Shown here piece by piece: positions 1 to 8,402 of a stretch of DNA of 64,000 bases. The stretch is taken from NCBI GenBank assembly GCA_963826145.1, contig CAWGVW010000001.1, forward strand, positions 434,001-498,000, given 5' to 3'. The DNA comes from JBGPLJ01 sp963826145. GTDB lineage: Bacteria; Pseudomonadota; Gammaproteobacteria; Steroidobacterales; Steroidobacteraceae. A program made the translations under genes and the position numbers. Within the stretch, counting starts at the first letter, position 1, and every line of letters begins with the position of its first letter. The notes below the pieces were generated by a model that was not told where the DNA came from, made no database searches, and was given only the letters and a program-made list of their open reading frames with translations.

Positions 1-981
1 GTGATCCATCGCCGCAGCTACGTCATAGTCAACGTTGTCGGTGGCATAGCGACGGTCGAAGCCCACACGCAAACCCGCGATGCCTCGCCCGAGTTCGGCA
101 AGCACCGCGGGCACTGGGTCTGCAAGCGACGTCGGATCGTGCGGATCGGCACCGGCCATCGCTTCGAACAGGATGGCGGCGTCTTCGACTGTGCGGGTCA
201 TCGGCCCGACGTGATCCATGGACGGCGCCAGCGCGAACACGCCATGGCGGCTCACTCGGCCGTAAGTGGGCTTGAGACCCACGCATCCGTTTGCGGCTGA
301 GGGATACCGGATCGATCCGCCCGTGTCCGTACCGATCGACGCAAAGCATAAGCCCGCCGCCGTCGCCACGCCGGAGCCGCTCGATGACACGCCGCTCCAT
401 CGCGTGCCATCCCACGGGTTCACCGGCACCTGCAGGCCGGGATAGTACGGACCGAACGCGCCTTCGCACAGCGCGAGCTTGCCGAGGATGACCGCACCGG
501 CCTCATTCAGTCGCGCGACAACGGTCGCGTCGAAATCAGGCACGAAGTTGGCAAAGACCTTCGTACCCGCCATGGTGCGGACGCCGCGCGTATAACAAAG
601 ATCCTTCACCGCGACAGGCACGCCATGCAGAGGTCCGCGGTAGCGGCCGGCCGCAATCTCGGTGTCCGCGCGCCGAGCACTCGCGAGCGCCGACTCGGCC
701 ATGAGGGTAACGTAACTCTGCAGGCGTCCGTCCACTGCGGCGATTCGGTCGAGCAGTTGTTGTGTCAGGTCCAGCGACTGGAGCTGTCGTGCCGCGATGA
801 GCTTGCCGACGTCCGCCAGGCTCGAGTAGTGCAGTGGATTCGGGACTTGCGGGACCGAAGCAGCTGCCACGCCGGGCCCGCACGACATCGCGGCGACCGG
901 CAATGCCGCGACGCCAGCCAGACGTGCGAGGAGATCGCGGCGCGTCAACAAGGGTTCGATCGATTTCCCGCTCACGCGCAT
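1..981 (-). CDS. Amidase-signature hydrolase, Tat-exported, partial (N-terminal 327 residues)
   Basis: Amidase signature family enzyme, hydrolysing a carboxamide; substrate not predictable. The Ser-cisSer-Lys triad is visible: Lys126 in GVPVAVKDL, Ser199 in SGVSSSGSG and nucleophile Ser223 in GTDTGGSIR, with the 24-residue Ser-Ser spacing typical of the family. The N-terminus has a twin-arginine signal (TRRDLLARLAG) followed by a hydrophobic stretch and Cys34, so export by Tat, possibly as a lipoprotein, is likely. The start ATG at 981 has an AGGAG box that overlaps the stop of the GST gene 8 nt upstream, so the two are probably co-transcribed. The gene runs off the window edge, so the C-terminal part is not seen. 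Confidence 0.9.
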   Translation of the reverse strand, partial: MRVSGKSIEPLLTRRDLLARLAGVAALPVAAMSCGPGVAAASVPQVPNPLHYSSLADVGKLIAARQLQSLDLTQQLLDRIAAVDGRLQSYVTLMAESALASARRADTEIAAGRYRGPLHGVPVAVKDLCYTRGVRTMAGTKVFANFVPDFDATVVARLNEAGAVILGKLALCEGAFGPYYPGLQVPVNPWDGTRWSGVSSSGSGVATAAGLCFASIGTDTGGSIRYPSAANGCVGLKPTYGRVSRHGVFALAPSMDHVGPMTRTVEDAAILFEAMAGADPHDPTSLADPVPAVLAELGRGIAGLRVGFDRRYATDNVDYDVAAAMDH

Positions 982-989
982 GTTGACTC

Positions 990-1595
990 CTAGCTAGCGT
1001 GGGCTGCCTGCACCCGTTGCCACGTCGGACGTGCGGCGACCGAGTCGTGAATTGCGAGGACCCTGGGAAATCGCTCGCCGAGCGCTGTCGCATCAGGCTC
1101 GTACCAGCTCGCCAGCATGGCAAGATAGATGTCGGCGGCGCAGGGCTCACTGCCACAGAGATAAGAGTCCTTGCGTGCGATGTCGGCCTCCAGCACGCCG
1201 TAGATTCGATCGATTTCCTTGCGAGCGCTCGCTTTCACGCTAACGGGTTCGCCGTAGCGCTCCGGGTAGAAGTAGCGCAGGTTCGATTCGTACATACCCG
1301 CGGAGAGGAACACCAGCCATTGCAGCATCAGCGCACGCGCGCTGCTGCCGGCCGCGGGTGCCATCCTGGCTGCTGGCAGCGTCTCCGCCAAGAACGCCAT
1401 CATCGCGGCCGATTCGTACATGCGTTGGCCGTCGGGCAGCTGCAGCACGGGGATCCTGCCGTTGGGATTGATCTCGAGAAAGGAGGGCGCCCGTACGTCG
1501 TCGATCCAGATCGTCTCGTAGCCGGCTCTCGCTTCCTCGAGCAATACCTGCACGGCGAACGACCCTGATCCTTTGCGGCCGTAGAGTCTGTACAT
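990..1595 (-). CDS. Glutathione S-transferase family protein
   Basis: A 201-residue cytosolic GST. The N-terminal thioredoxin-like domain begins MYRLYGRKGSGSF, with a serine-rich active-site loop near residues 8-11. It contains the cis-proline segment NGRIPVLQL and the glutathione gamma-glutamyl contact YESAA; the C-terminal all-helical domain follows from about residue 85. I chose the ATG at 1595 because GAGGAG lies 6 nt before it; an upstream in-frame start would add an atypical 25-residue extension. Likely substrate is an electrophilic organic compound conjugated to glutathione. It is the first gene of a probable two-gene operon with the exported amidase, and divergent from the lipocalin-like gene. 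Confidence 0.9.
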   Translation of the reverse strand: MYRLYGRKGSGSFAVQVLLEEARAGYETIWIDDVRAPSFLEINPNGRIPVLQLPDGQRMYESAAMMAFLAETLPAARMAPAAGSSARALMLQWLVFLSAGMYESNLRYFYPERYGEPVSVKASARKEIDRIYGVLEADIARKDSYLCGSEPCAADIYLAMLASWYEPDATALGERFPRVLAIHDSVAARPTWQRVQAAHAS

Positions 1596-1657
1596 TGTGT
1601 TCTCCTCAGTGCTGACATTATGCCGCGTGATGAATCCAATCGTAGGAGATAGCGAAA

Positions 1658-2179
1658 ATGTTTTCTTCAAGTTCGGTACGCATGCTCATTCTTGGTTTGC
1701 TGTTCGTGGCGCTAGGCGTAAGCGCCGCAGATTCGGACCCGCCCGCAGGCTTGGTGGGCACGTGGCGTCTGGTGTCATTCGAAGATGTCGACAACGGCCA
1801 AACGATCCGTCGCTTTGGCGACAAGCCGCTCGGGCTGTTCGTTTACACCGCTGATGGGCACGTCGCCATTCAGATCGCCAATCCAGCGAACCCTGTGTGC
1901 GTGTCACCGGCCAAGAAGTTTGGGCCCGGAAGAAAGGATGATTCGACCGTTCCCGCATGCAGCCCGGCACAGATGCAGGCCTTGGTGGATGGTTCCGTCG
2001 CGTACTGGGGAACCTACACGGTGGATGCGGCAGCGGGCGTGGTGGTCCATCACGTGAAGAGCGACCTCAGCAACGGATACGCGGGTACCGATCAGCGCCG
2101 GCCGTTCCATCTCGAGGGCGACCATCTGGTGATCGGTGACGGAAAGACCTGGACCCGGGTGCTTGAACGGGTGCACTAA
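1658..2179 (+). CDS. Secreted lipocalin-like domain protein
   Basis: A 173-residue protein with a Sec signal peptide (hydrophobic LILGLLFVALGVSA, cleavage near residue 23). The mature part opens with LVGTWRLVSFEDVDNG, the hallmark of the lipocalin-like family (Lipocalin_5), and continues with GLFVYTADGHVAIQI and a WGTYTVD strand. The family forms small beta-barrels that may bind hydrophobic ligands; the ligand is unknown. AGGAGAT precedes the ATG. It is divergent from the GST gene and ends 1 nt from the convergent SRPBCC gene. Confidence 0.8.
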   Translation: MFSSSSVRMLILGLLFVALGVSAADSDPPAGLVGTWRLVSFEDVDNGQTIRRFGDKPLGLFVYTADGHVAIQIANPANPVCVSPAKKFGPGRKDDSTVPACSPAQMQALVDGSVAYWGTYTVDAAAGVVVHHVKSDLSNGYAGTDQRRPFHLEGDHLVIGDGKTWTRVLERVH

Positions 2180-2180
2180 T

Positions 2181-2699
2181 TCATGACCGCCCCACGCTCG
2201 CGTCCAGCGTGACGAGAAGCTCGTCCAACTGCTCAAACTGCTCGGGCATTCCGCCTTCCATTCCTTCGATGGAGGCGTCGAGAGCTTTCTTCGAGGGGTA
2301 GAGTTCGTGCAGGACGAGCAGCGTCTTGCCATCTTTTTCCTCGAAGGTCACCGTGGTGACGGCGGCGTCCTCACTTTCTTCATTGGTCCAGACGATGCGC
2401 GAGTGCGGTGTCACTTCGAGGTATCGGCCGAAGAACGCCATGGACTTTGCGGGATCGAGGCCGAACACCAATCGGTACTTGCCCCCGGTACGAACATCCA
2501 TCTCGCAGGAGCGCAGTGACTCGCCCATCGACTTCGGTACCCACCACCGCTTGAAGAGCTCCGCCTTGGACCACGCCTCGAACACGATGCGCGCCGGGGC
2601 GTTGAAGGTTCGCGTAATGACCAGCTCACGCTCGGACTTCCGTTCGACCGTTGTGCCGTTCTTGATGGCGGTACGCTCACCTTCTTTTCTTGCGTCCAT
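2181..2699 (-). CDS. SRPBCC (AHSA1-like) domain protein
   Basis: A 172-residue START/Bet v1-like protein of the activator-of-Hsp90-ATPase-homologue-1 group. Typical features are the opening strand and helix VITRTFNAPARIVFEAWSK, the WW pair that follows (FKRWWVPKS), and a late VTFEEKDGKTLLVLHELY beta-hairpin. The fold has a hydrophobic ligand cavity; no bacterial ligand is established. Its start overlaps the 3' end of the upstream ArsR gene by 23 nt, so the pair is translationally coupled. ArsR-SRPBCC pairs are a common two-gene module in Proteobacteria, the regulator repressing both. Confidence 0.88.
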   Translation of the reverse strand: MDARKEGERTAIKNGTTVERKSERELVITRTFNAPARIVFEAWSKAELFKRWWVPKSMGESLRSCEMDVRTGGKYRLVFGLDPAKSMAFFGRYLEVTPHSRIVWTNEESEDAAVTTVTFEEKDGKTLLVLHELYPSKKALDASIEGMEGGMPEQFEQLDELLVTLDASVGRS

Positions 2700-3042
2700 G
2701 GGCCTTCTCCTTCCGATTCATTTGCTCGATTACCTTGTCCAGTTCGTCGAAGCGTGCGGCCCAGAGCTGGTGGTACCGCTCGATCCATGCCGCTTCTTCC
2801 TGCAGTCGGCACTCGCCGAGCTTGCAGGTCCGCACGCGCCCGACCTTTTCGGTGGTGACGAGCCCCGCCTGCTCCAGGATGCCGACATGCTTCTTCATGC
2901 CAGTGAGGGTCATGTCAAATTTCGCGGCAAGGTCCGTGATGGAAGCGTCTGCGCGCCCGAGCTGCTCCAGAACGCCGCGTCGGGTGACGTCCGAGAGCGC
3001 GGCGAACGAGGCGGTGAAATGGGCCTGGGTATACTGAACCAT
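2677..3042 (-). CDS. ArsR-family winged-helix repressor
   Basis: A 121-residue ArsR/SmtB-type regulator: FAALSDVTRRGVLEQLGR is the first helix pair, DLAAKFDMTLTGMKKHVGILEQ the DNA-reading helix-turn-helix, and GLVTTEKVGRVRTCKLG the wing. The usual CxC metal site is absent, so it probably senses something other than a metal. The ATG at 3042 lies inside a perfect 24-bp palindrome and has no Shine-Dalgarno sequence. A -35/-10 pair just upstream places the transcript start within a few bases of the ATG, so the message looks leaderless. It is co-transcribed with the overlapping SRPBCC gene and probably represses itself. Confidence 0.9.
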   Translation of the reverse strand: MVQYTQAHFTASFAALSDVTRRGVLEQLGRADASITDLAAKFDMTLTGMKKHVGILEQAGLVTTEKVGRVRTCKLGECRLQEEAAWIERYHQLWAARFDELDKVIEQMNRKEKAHGRKKRR

Positions 3043-3054
3043 ATGGTTCAGTAT
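3031..3054. promoter_or_regulatory. Perfect 24-bp palindrome, probable ArsR operator
   Basis: The arms ATACTGAACCAT and ATGGTTCAGTAT are exact reverse complements with no spacer. The palindrome covers the start codon of the ArsR gene and the expected transcription start, so a bound dimer would block transcription of the ArsR-SRPBCC operon. Assignment to this ArsR protein is inferred from position. Confidence 0.8.
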
Positions 3055-3080
3055 GTAGCACGCGGATTGGCGACATGCAA
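3052..3080 (-). promoter_or_regulatory. Sigma70-type promoter of the ArsR-SRPBCC operon
   Basis: Reading the minus strand, TTGCAT (3080-3075) and TACATA (3057-3052) are separated by exactly 17 nt. Transcription would start near 3045, only a few bases before the ATG at 3042. The -10 element overlaps the edge of the 24-bp operator. Confidence 0.6.
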
Positions 3081-3130
3081 GGGTCATTGTGTGAACATGC
3101 GTCGAGTTGTACCCCGAGGAGTAGACGACT

Positions 3131-4902
3131 ATGCCGAATGACCGAAGCGGGCCCGCCGCTAGACGATACGCTACCGTGCTCATTGGGCTATTCCTTATAT
3201 GTGCCGGCCCACTGTCGATCGCTGCGGATAAGGCGTCACCAACCTATGACCTCATCATCGAGCACGGCCGAGTCGTCGACGGCACCGGCGCACCCTGGTT
3301 CGCGGCCGACGTCGGCATTCGTGCGGGACGCATCGCCGCGATCGGCCAGCTCGACAAGGCGACGGCGAAGCGGCGCATCGATGCCGCGGGGGCGTTGTTG
3401 CGCCGGGGTTCATTGACATGCTCGGTCAGTCCGAACTCACCCTGCTCGTGAATCCACACGTCCCTTCCAAGATCTTTCAGGGAATCACGACGGAGATCAC
3501 GGGCGAGGGCGAATCCGTCGCGCCCGTCAATGCCGAGATCGCCAAGGCAGCGGCGTTGAAATTCCGTCACTATGAAATTGCGCAGGACTGGAGCGACTTC
3601 ACGGGATATTTCGCGCGACTCGAGAAGCAGGGCGTCGGTATCAATATCGGCACCTACGTTGGCGCAACGACGGTACGCGAGATGGTCGTCGGCTATGGCA
3701 ACCGCGCGGCGAGTCCGGACGAGTTGAAGCGCATGCAGGCCATCGTCGCTACAGCGATGCGTCAAGGCGCGCTCGGGCTGTCGAGCGCACTGGAATACGC
3801 TCCAGCACCCTACGCCAGCACCGAGGAACTCATCGCGCTCGCGAGTACGGCAGGGCAGTTCGGCGGAATTTATGCGACGCACATGCGCTCCGAGCAGGAT
3901 GCAATCATGACCTCGATCGACGAGACGATCCGCATCGGTCGTGAAGCGCATATCCCGGTCGAGATCTGGCATCTGAAGTCCGGTGGCATCGCTAACTTCG
4001 GCCTCATGCCGGAGATCGTCGCGCGCATCGAGCGCGCCCGCGCCGCGGGCGTGGATGTCGCGGCCGACACTTACGCTTACCCGGCTTGGTACAACGACAT
4101 GTCGGCGTTCATTCCCCCGTGGGCGCACGACGGCGGCGCCGCGAAACTGATCGAACGGCTCCAGGACCCCGCGGTACGCACGCGCATCAAGGCGGAACTG
4201 GACATCCCGGCGACCGACTGGGACAACGAATGGCAGTCGGTGCCGGGTCCCGAAGCGATCCTCATCACGACCGTGCTGAATCCGAAGCTCGTTGACCTGC
4301 AAGGTCGCAGCCTCGCCGAGATCGCCAAGGCGCGTGGCGTCGATCCCAAGGACGCGCTGTTCGACATCCTTGTTGAGGACAAAGCGAAAACCTACGTGGC
4401 GGTCTTCGCGATGAGCGAGCCCGACATTGCGCTCGCCGCCGTTCAGCCGTGGGTCTCGTTCTGCACCGACAGTGAAGGCACCTCGCCGGAGGGTCTGCTC
4501 GGCAAAGAATTTCCGCATCCGCGCGCATACGGGACTTTCCCCCGCGTGCTTCGCAAATACGTGCGCGAGGAACGACGCATGCGTCTCGAAGAGGCCATTC
4601 GAAAATTCACGAGCCTGCCTGCCTCACGTCTCCGTCTGAATGATCGCGGTGTCCTCAAGGCCGGCATGTGGGCCGACATCGTCGTGTTCGATCCGGACCA
4701 GATCACGGACAAGTCGACCTTCGATGCGCCGAAGCAGTTGTCGGTCGGCATGCAGTGGGTGCTCGTCAATGGCGTGCCGGTCATCGCCGACGGCGTTTCG
4801 ACCAATGCGCTGCCCGGCCAAGTGCTGCGCGGGCAAGGCTACCAAGCGATGCACGCGACTAAGCGGGAACGTACGTCAACCGAATCACGCTCCCGTCAAT
4901 GA
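3131..4902 (+). CDS. N-acyl-D-amino-acid deacylase-like amidohydrolase (one frameshift)
   Basis: Amidohydrolase-superfamily enzyme of the D-aminoacylase group, about 590 residues, with a signal peptide (ATVLIGLFLICAGPLSIAA), so probably periplasmic. The N-terminal beta-sandwich (YDLIIEHGRVVDGTG) and the barrel are in different frames; deletion of one base near 3401 (in GCGTTGTTGCGCCGGGG) explains it and restores PGFIDMLGQSE. The usual metal-binding HxH after GFID reads MLG, and the usual cysteine loop reads TTEITGEG; later ligands are retained as ATHMRSE, IWHLKSGG and CTDSEG. The gene is either a subfamily with a reduced metal site or has changed function. Its 3' end overlaps the convergent reductase gene by 44 nt. 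The indel may be a sequencing error. Confidence 0.75.
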
Positions 4903-5389
4903 GATCGCTGGTCAGAAGGCGGAGCGGCGGCCGCGGGCCGGCGAAGAATGGCTTGCCGCGACCCAGCACGATGGGGTGGACGTAAAGTCGATACTCATCA
5001 ATAAGACCAAGGTCGGTCAGGCTTCCTGCCAAGTCGGGTCCGGCAACGTCAATCTCCCCAACGAGCTGAGCCTTCAGCCCACGTATTACCGCCTCGATGT
5101 CATCTGCGACAAGTGTGGCGTTGGGCCCGACCGACTTCAACGAGCGCGACACGACCCACTTCGGTTGCTTTCGCCACGCCGCCGCGAAGTCGTGTTTCGC
5201 CGCGTCCCACTCCGGATGGTCTTCGTCCCAATAACGCATGACCTCGTAGATGCGGCGACCGTACACACTGCCCGTCAAGTCGCGCACTTGCTCGATGAAG
5301 TGACGAAAGAGCGTCGGACTTGGACCAAATGCAAGGTGGTCGACGTAGCCATCCAGCGACTGGTTCATTCCATAGACGAGCTTTGCCAT
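4859..5389 (-). CDS. Dihydrofolate reductase-family protein (RibD C-terminal-like)
   Basis: A 176-residue protein of the RibD_C/DHFR-like reductase family: KLVYGMNQSLDGYVD is the first strand with the family's SLDG turn, GSVYGRRIYEVMRYW follows, and LIDEYRLYVHPIVLGRGKPFF is the conserved C-terminal signature. These are NADPH-binding cytosolic proteins, usually of unknown substrate; it is unlikely to be the housekeeping DHFR. AAGG lies 10 nt before the ATG. Its C-terminal codons overlap the end of the convergent amidohydrolase gene. Confidence 0.88.
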   Translation of the reverse strand: MAKLVYGMNQSLDGYVDHLAFGPSPTLFRHFIEQVRDLTGSVYGRRIYEVMRYWDEDHPEWDAAKHDFAAAWRKQPKWVVSRSLKSVGPNATLVADDIEAVIRGLKAQLVGEIDVAGPDLAGSLTDLGLIDEYRLYVHPIVLGRGKPFFAGPRPPLRLLTSDLIDGSVIRLTYVPA

Positions 5390-5486
5390 GCTACAAAACC
5401 TTCAGCTCAGGTTCTCAAGAATAGCTTGAGCCGACATTCCGCAGAAGTGAGGTTGGACGCGATCGGCGCGCCATGTTCGAGAGACC

Positions 5487-6149
5487 CTACGCTCGGCTGC
5501 GGATAAGTTTCCGGCTCTGCATCAACGCCGCTATGTGCAACATGAGGAAAAACGGCACGAGGAATGCCGGAATCAGCAGCAGCGGCAGTGTCGCCATCGG
5601 TGCAGTGCTGATCTCGCCGGGGGCGCCGGTCGTGAAGGTGGCACTCACGGCTCCGATGCTGACGGCGATGACGAGATCCAATATCCCGAGGACATTCCAG
5701 CGGATGAATGCGCCATGGGCGGCAAAGCCAGGCTGACGCATCAAGGCAAGAACCATCCATGGGGCGGCGAACGCAACGGCCATGTCTCCAAGGCCAGCCG
5801 GCAGGGCGAACACAGCCGGCAGCACCTTGTGTGCGTAGAGGGCGAGGAAGCCCAGACCGGCAAATCGCCAGGCCTGCATTCCCGCAATGAGCCGTAGATC
5901 CAGCGAGAGCACGAACTCACGGAAGGATTGCGACAGCCGCAGCCACGCGAAGAAGAGCAACAGGGGCGCTGTAACTCCAATCGCAATGCCCAGGGGAGGT
6001 GCCCCGGGACGGCCGACGAATGCGCCGGCGGCACCGAGTGCCACGACGAGCAGGAACCAGACGGTCATTACGACCGCAACGGTGGGGCGAACACCGCCCC
6101 GCCCGCTGGGCTGGGATTCGGCAGGCTGGGGCAGGACTATTGCTGTCAT
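5487..6149 (-). CDS. Integral membrane protein of unknown function
   Basis: A 220-residue protein with about six hydrophobic segments (roughly residues 24-46, 52-70, 95-112, 115-136, 150-172 and 185-210) and no family I can name. GGAGAG lies 5 nt before the ATG. It is divergent from an HxlR regulator, and the 106-bp intergenic region carries two identical-arm palindromes, so it is probably the regulated target of that protein. Confidence 0.75.
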   Translation of the reverse strand: MTAIVLPQPAESQPSGRGGVRPTVAVVMTVWFLLVVALGAAGAFVGRPGAPPLGIAIGVTAPLLLFFAWLRLSQSFREFVLSLDLRLIAGMQAWRFAGLGFLALYAHKVLPAVFALPAGLGDMAVAFAAPWMVLALMRQPGFAAHGAFIRWNVLGILDLVIAVSIGAVSATFTTGAPGEISTAPMATLPLLLIPAFLVPFFLMLHIAALMQSRKLIRSRA

Positions 6150-6167
6150 GACGCTCTCCGTTTAGTA

Positions 6168-6184
6168 ACTTGCATTTTGCAAGT
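6168..6184. promoter_or_regulatory. HxlR operator box 1
   Basis: Palindrome with arms ACTTGCA and TGCAAGT around a 3-nt centre (TTT). It shares both arms with a second copy centred 39 bp away, in the divergent region between the membrane protein and the HxlR gene. Binding by HxlR is inferred from position. Confidence 0.65.
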
Positions 6185-6206
6185 GAGTGGCGACCGTAGC
6201 ATACTG

Positions 6207-6223
6207 ACTTGCACTCTGCAAGT
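6207..6223. promoter_or_regulatory. HxlR operator box 2
   Basis: Second copy of the palindrome: arms ACTTGCA and TGCAAGT around CTC. Both arms are exact, only the 3-nt centre differs from box 1, as expected for two dimer sites of the same regulator. Confidence 0.65.
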
Positions 6224-6255
6224 TACTCGCCTTCAAGGCGTGGAGAACCGGATAC

Positions 6256-6669
6256 ATGAATGCCGCAAAGCGTTTCCCGCGTTCCGCCTGTGCGGTCGCG
6301 AACTCGCTCGAAATCCTGGGCGACAAATGGACGCTGCTCGTGGTGCGCGACTTGCTGCACGGCAAGCGCACCTACGGCGAACTCGCGCTGTCGCGGGAGG
6401 GCATCCCGACCAACATTCTCGCGGATCGCCTTGAGCGACTGGTCAGTGCCGGCATCGTCACGCGCACTCCCTATCAGGAGCGTCCGGTGCGTTACGCCTA
6501 CACGCTTACGCCGAAGGGGAGCGCCCTCGGCGACGTGTTGCTTGCGTTTGTGCGTTGGGGCAAGCAGCACATACCGGGTACGGTCGCATTGAAGCAGGGC
6601 CCAGCGGGCGGCGAGGTCGCGACGTCGGCGGCCCGCTCACGCCGAGCGCGCGCAAAGCGCGCTGGATGA
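6256..6669 (+). CDS. HxlR-family transcriptional regulator
   Basis: A 137-residue winged-helix protein with the HxlR signature: a single Cys in the N-terminal arm (RSACAVANSLEILGDKWTLL), followed by the recognition region RTYGELALSREGIPTNILADRL and the wing RPVRYAYTLTPKG. HxlR proteins are dimers, and the arm cysteine often senses electrophiles or oxidants. The C-terminal tail is basic (SRRARAKRAG). GGAGAA lies 8 nt before the ATG. It probably controls itself and the divergent membrane protein through the two palindromes between them. Confidence 0.93.
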   Translation: MNAAKRFPRSACAVANSLEILGDKWTLLVVRDLLHGKRTYGELALSREGIPTNILADRLERLVSAGIVTRTPYQERPVRYAYTLTPKGSALGDVLLAFVRWGKQHIPGTVALKQGPAGGEVATSAARSRRARAKRAG

Positions 6670-6737
6670 GTCAGCTGCTTTTCACGAAGGTTGATAGCGA
6701 GCTGTAGACGACCGCTTCTGGTCGAGAGCGGCCTCTC

Positions 6738-7857
6738 TCAGTGCACGCTAGTCCGAATCCGTGTCCAGGCACGGTTGATCGCCCGAACGGTTGCCGGCGA
6801 AAGTGTCTTGTCGAGGTAGAGTTTCCTGTAGACCTCTGGCGTCGGATAAATCGTCGGATCGTTGCGCAGCGTCTCGGTGACGAATGGCCGCGAAGCCGCG
6901 TTGCCGTTCGCCTGTCCGACGACATTCGTGACGCCTGCGATCACCTCCGGCTCCATGATGTAATCGAGGAAGGCATGCGCGTTCTGCGGGTGTGGTGCAT
7001 CGGCCGGGATAGCGATCATGTCAATCCAGAGCGGCGCGCCTTCCTTCGGGATCACGTAATTGACGTGGACCGGCTTTGCAGCCACGACGCCGCGGGCTCG
7101 CGCTTGCTCGATGCCGCCGCTCCAGCCGATGGAGACGCAGACCTCGCCCGTCGCGAGGTCGTCCACGTATTTCGAGGAATGAAAGTAGCGGACATAGGGC
7201 CGCGCCTTGGTTAGCGCTGACTCGGCGGCGGCGAGGTCTTCCGGAGTTTCACCGTACGGATTGCGCCCGAGGTAAATGAGCGCGATGGCGAACATGTCCC
7301 CCGTCGAGTCGAGCATCGTGATGCCGCACTTCGCAAGCTTCGATGCGATCGCCGGGTCGAACACCGCTGACAAGCTGTCGATGTCGCGGGTGCCCAGGAC
7401 CTTCTCAACAAGGTCCGGGTTATAGCCGATGCCAGTCGTACCAGAGAGATAGGGCAGGGCGTATTCGTTGCCCGGATCATTCGCGGTCACGATGCTGCAT
7501 GATCTCCGGGTCCATGTTGCTCAGGTTCTTGAGCCGCGAGCGGTCAAGCTTGAGCAGGGCGCCGGCCCGAATCAGTCGGTTCGTCATCGCCCCACTCGGC
7601 ACCACGACGTCATAACCGGAGTGCCCAGTCATGAGCTTGGTTCCGAGGACATCGTAGGAGTCGTAGGTGTCGTACGAGACCTTGATGCCAGTGCGCTTTT
7701 CGAAGTCCTGGATCGTCGACTCACCGATGTAGTCCGCCCAGTTGTAGACATTGAGCACTTTCTCTGGGTGCTTGCTGTCGCCGCAGGCGGTCAGCAGCGC
7801 GAGCGCCGTCAGGCCGCAGAGCAAAAGTCGGCCCACCGCACGGAGTCGAGTCGTCAT
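6738..7857 (-). CDS. Spermidine/putrescine-binding lipoprotein, PotF/PotD-like (one frameshift)
   Basis: Periplasmic solute-binding component of a polyamine ABC transporter, about 372 residues. It starts at the ATG at 7857 with a lipoprotein signal (lipobox LTAC) and the family opening VLNVYNWADYIGESTI. The second half has ALPYLSGTTGIGYN, VRYFHSSKYVDDLATGEVCV and IPKEGAPLWIDMIAIPADA, all closely like PotF. The halves lie in different frames; an extra base near 7491-7498, just after DPEIMQ, joins them. No permease or ATPase gene is adjacent, so it is an orphan binding protein here. The indel may be a sequencing error. Confidence 0.85.
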
Positions 7858-7950
7858 GGGAATCCCGCCCGTCGTGACTTGCGCGATTGTAGAACGATTC
7901 GATGTCGGAACCCGAAGGTCTCGTTCGTCTTTAGACAGGAGGAGCGCCGA

Positions 7951-7980
7951 TTGCAGCAGGACCGCGGCGGTCCTCATACT
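7951..7980 (+). promoter_or_regulatory. Possible promoter with palindromic operator in the spacer
   Basis: TTGCAG (7951-7956) and CATACT (7975-7980) are 18 nt apart, 43 nt upstream of the YCII gene. The spacer holds a perfect hairpin, arms GGACCGC and GCGGTCC around one G (7959-7973), which could be an operator. The promoter match is only moderate and no regulator gene is adjacent. Confidence 0.35.
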
Positions 7981-8022
7981 GAGCACGTGGGTGCACCACC
8001 ACTTTAGGAGCGAGGAGACGTC

Positions 8023-8388
8023 ATGAGCACAAATAATACCTATCTGGCCGTATTCCTTGGCAGCAAGACCAGCCCGCGACGCGCGGCCTGGGATGCACTT
8101 TCTGAAAACGAACGCCGTGCAAAGGAGCAAGAAGGCATCGCGGCCTGGAAAGCCTGGGTCGCGAAGCATCAGGCCGTCATCGTCGAAATCGGCGGACCCT
8201 TGGGAAAGACAAAGAAGGTCTCGCAGAAGGGGATCGAGGATACGAGCAATTCCATGGGCGCATTCACGGTCGTGCGCGCCGACTCTCACGAAGCCGCCGC
8301 GAAGCTCTTCGATAAACATCCGCACTTCACCATCTTCCCGGGCGACTCGATCGAAATCATGCCCGTGATGCCGATTCCTGGCGCTTGA
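8023..8388 (+). CDS. YCII-related domain protein
   Basis: A 121-residue soluble alpha/beta protein of the YCII family (dimeric ferredoxin-like fold). Features are YLAVFLGSKT at the N-terminus, a middle GGPLGKTKKV turn, the stretch NSMGAFTVVRADSHEAAAKLF, and HPHFTIFPGDSIEIMPVMP at the end. YCII proteins often accompany SRPBCC proteins and ECF sigma factors; their activity is mostly undefined. GAGGAG lies 5 nt before the ATG. The SRPBCC gene starts 14 nt after the stop, so the two form an operon. Confidence 0.85.
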   Translation: MSTNNTYLAVFLGSKTSPRRAAWDALSENERRAKEQEGIAAWKAWVAKHQAVIVEIGGPLGKTKKVSQKGIEDTSNSMGAFTVVRADSHEAAAKLFDKHPHFTIFPGDSIEIMPVMPIPGA

Positions 8389-8402
8389 AGGGAGAACAGA
8401 CC

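Noticed and set aside
1..300. Plus-strand open frame at the left edge
   Set aside because: It is antisense to the amidase, whose catalytic motifs and frame are continuous from 981 to the edge.
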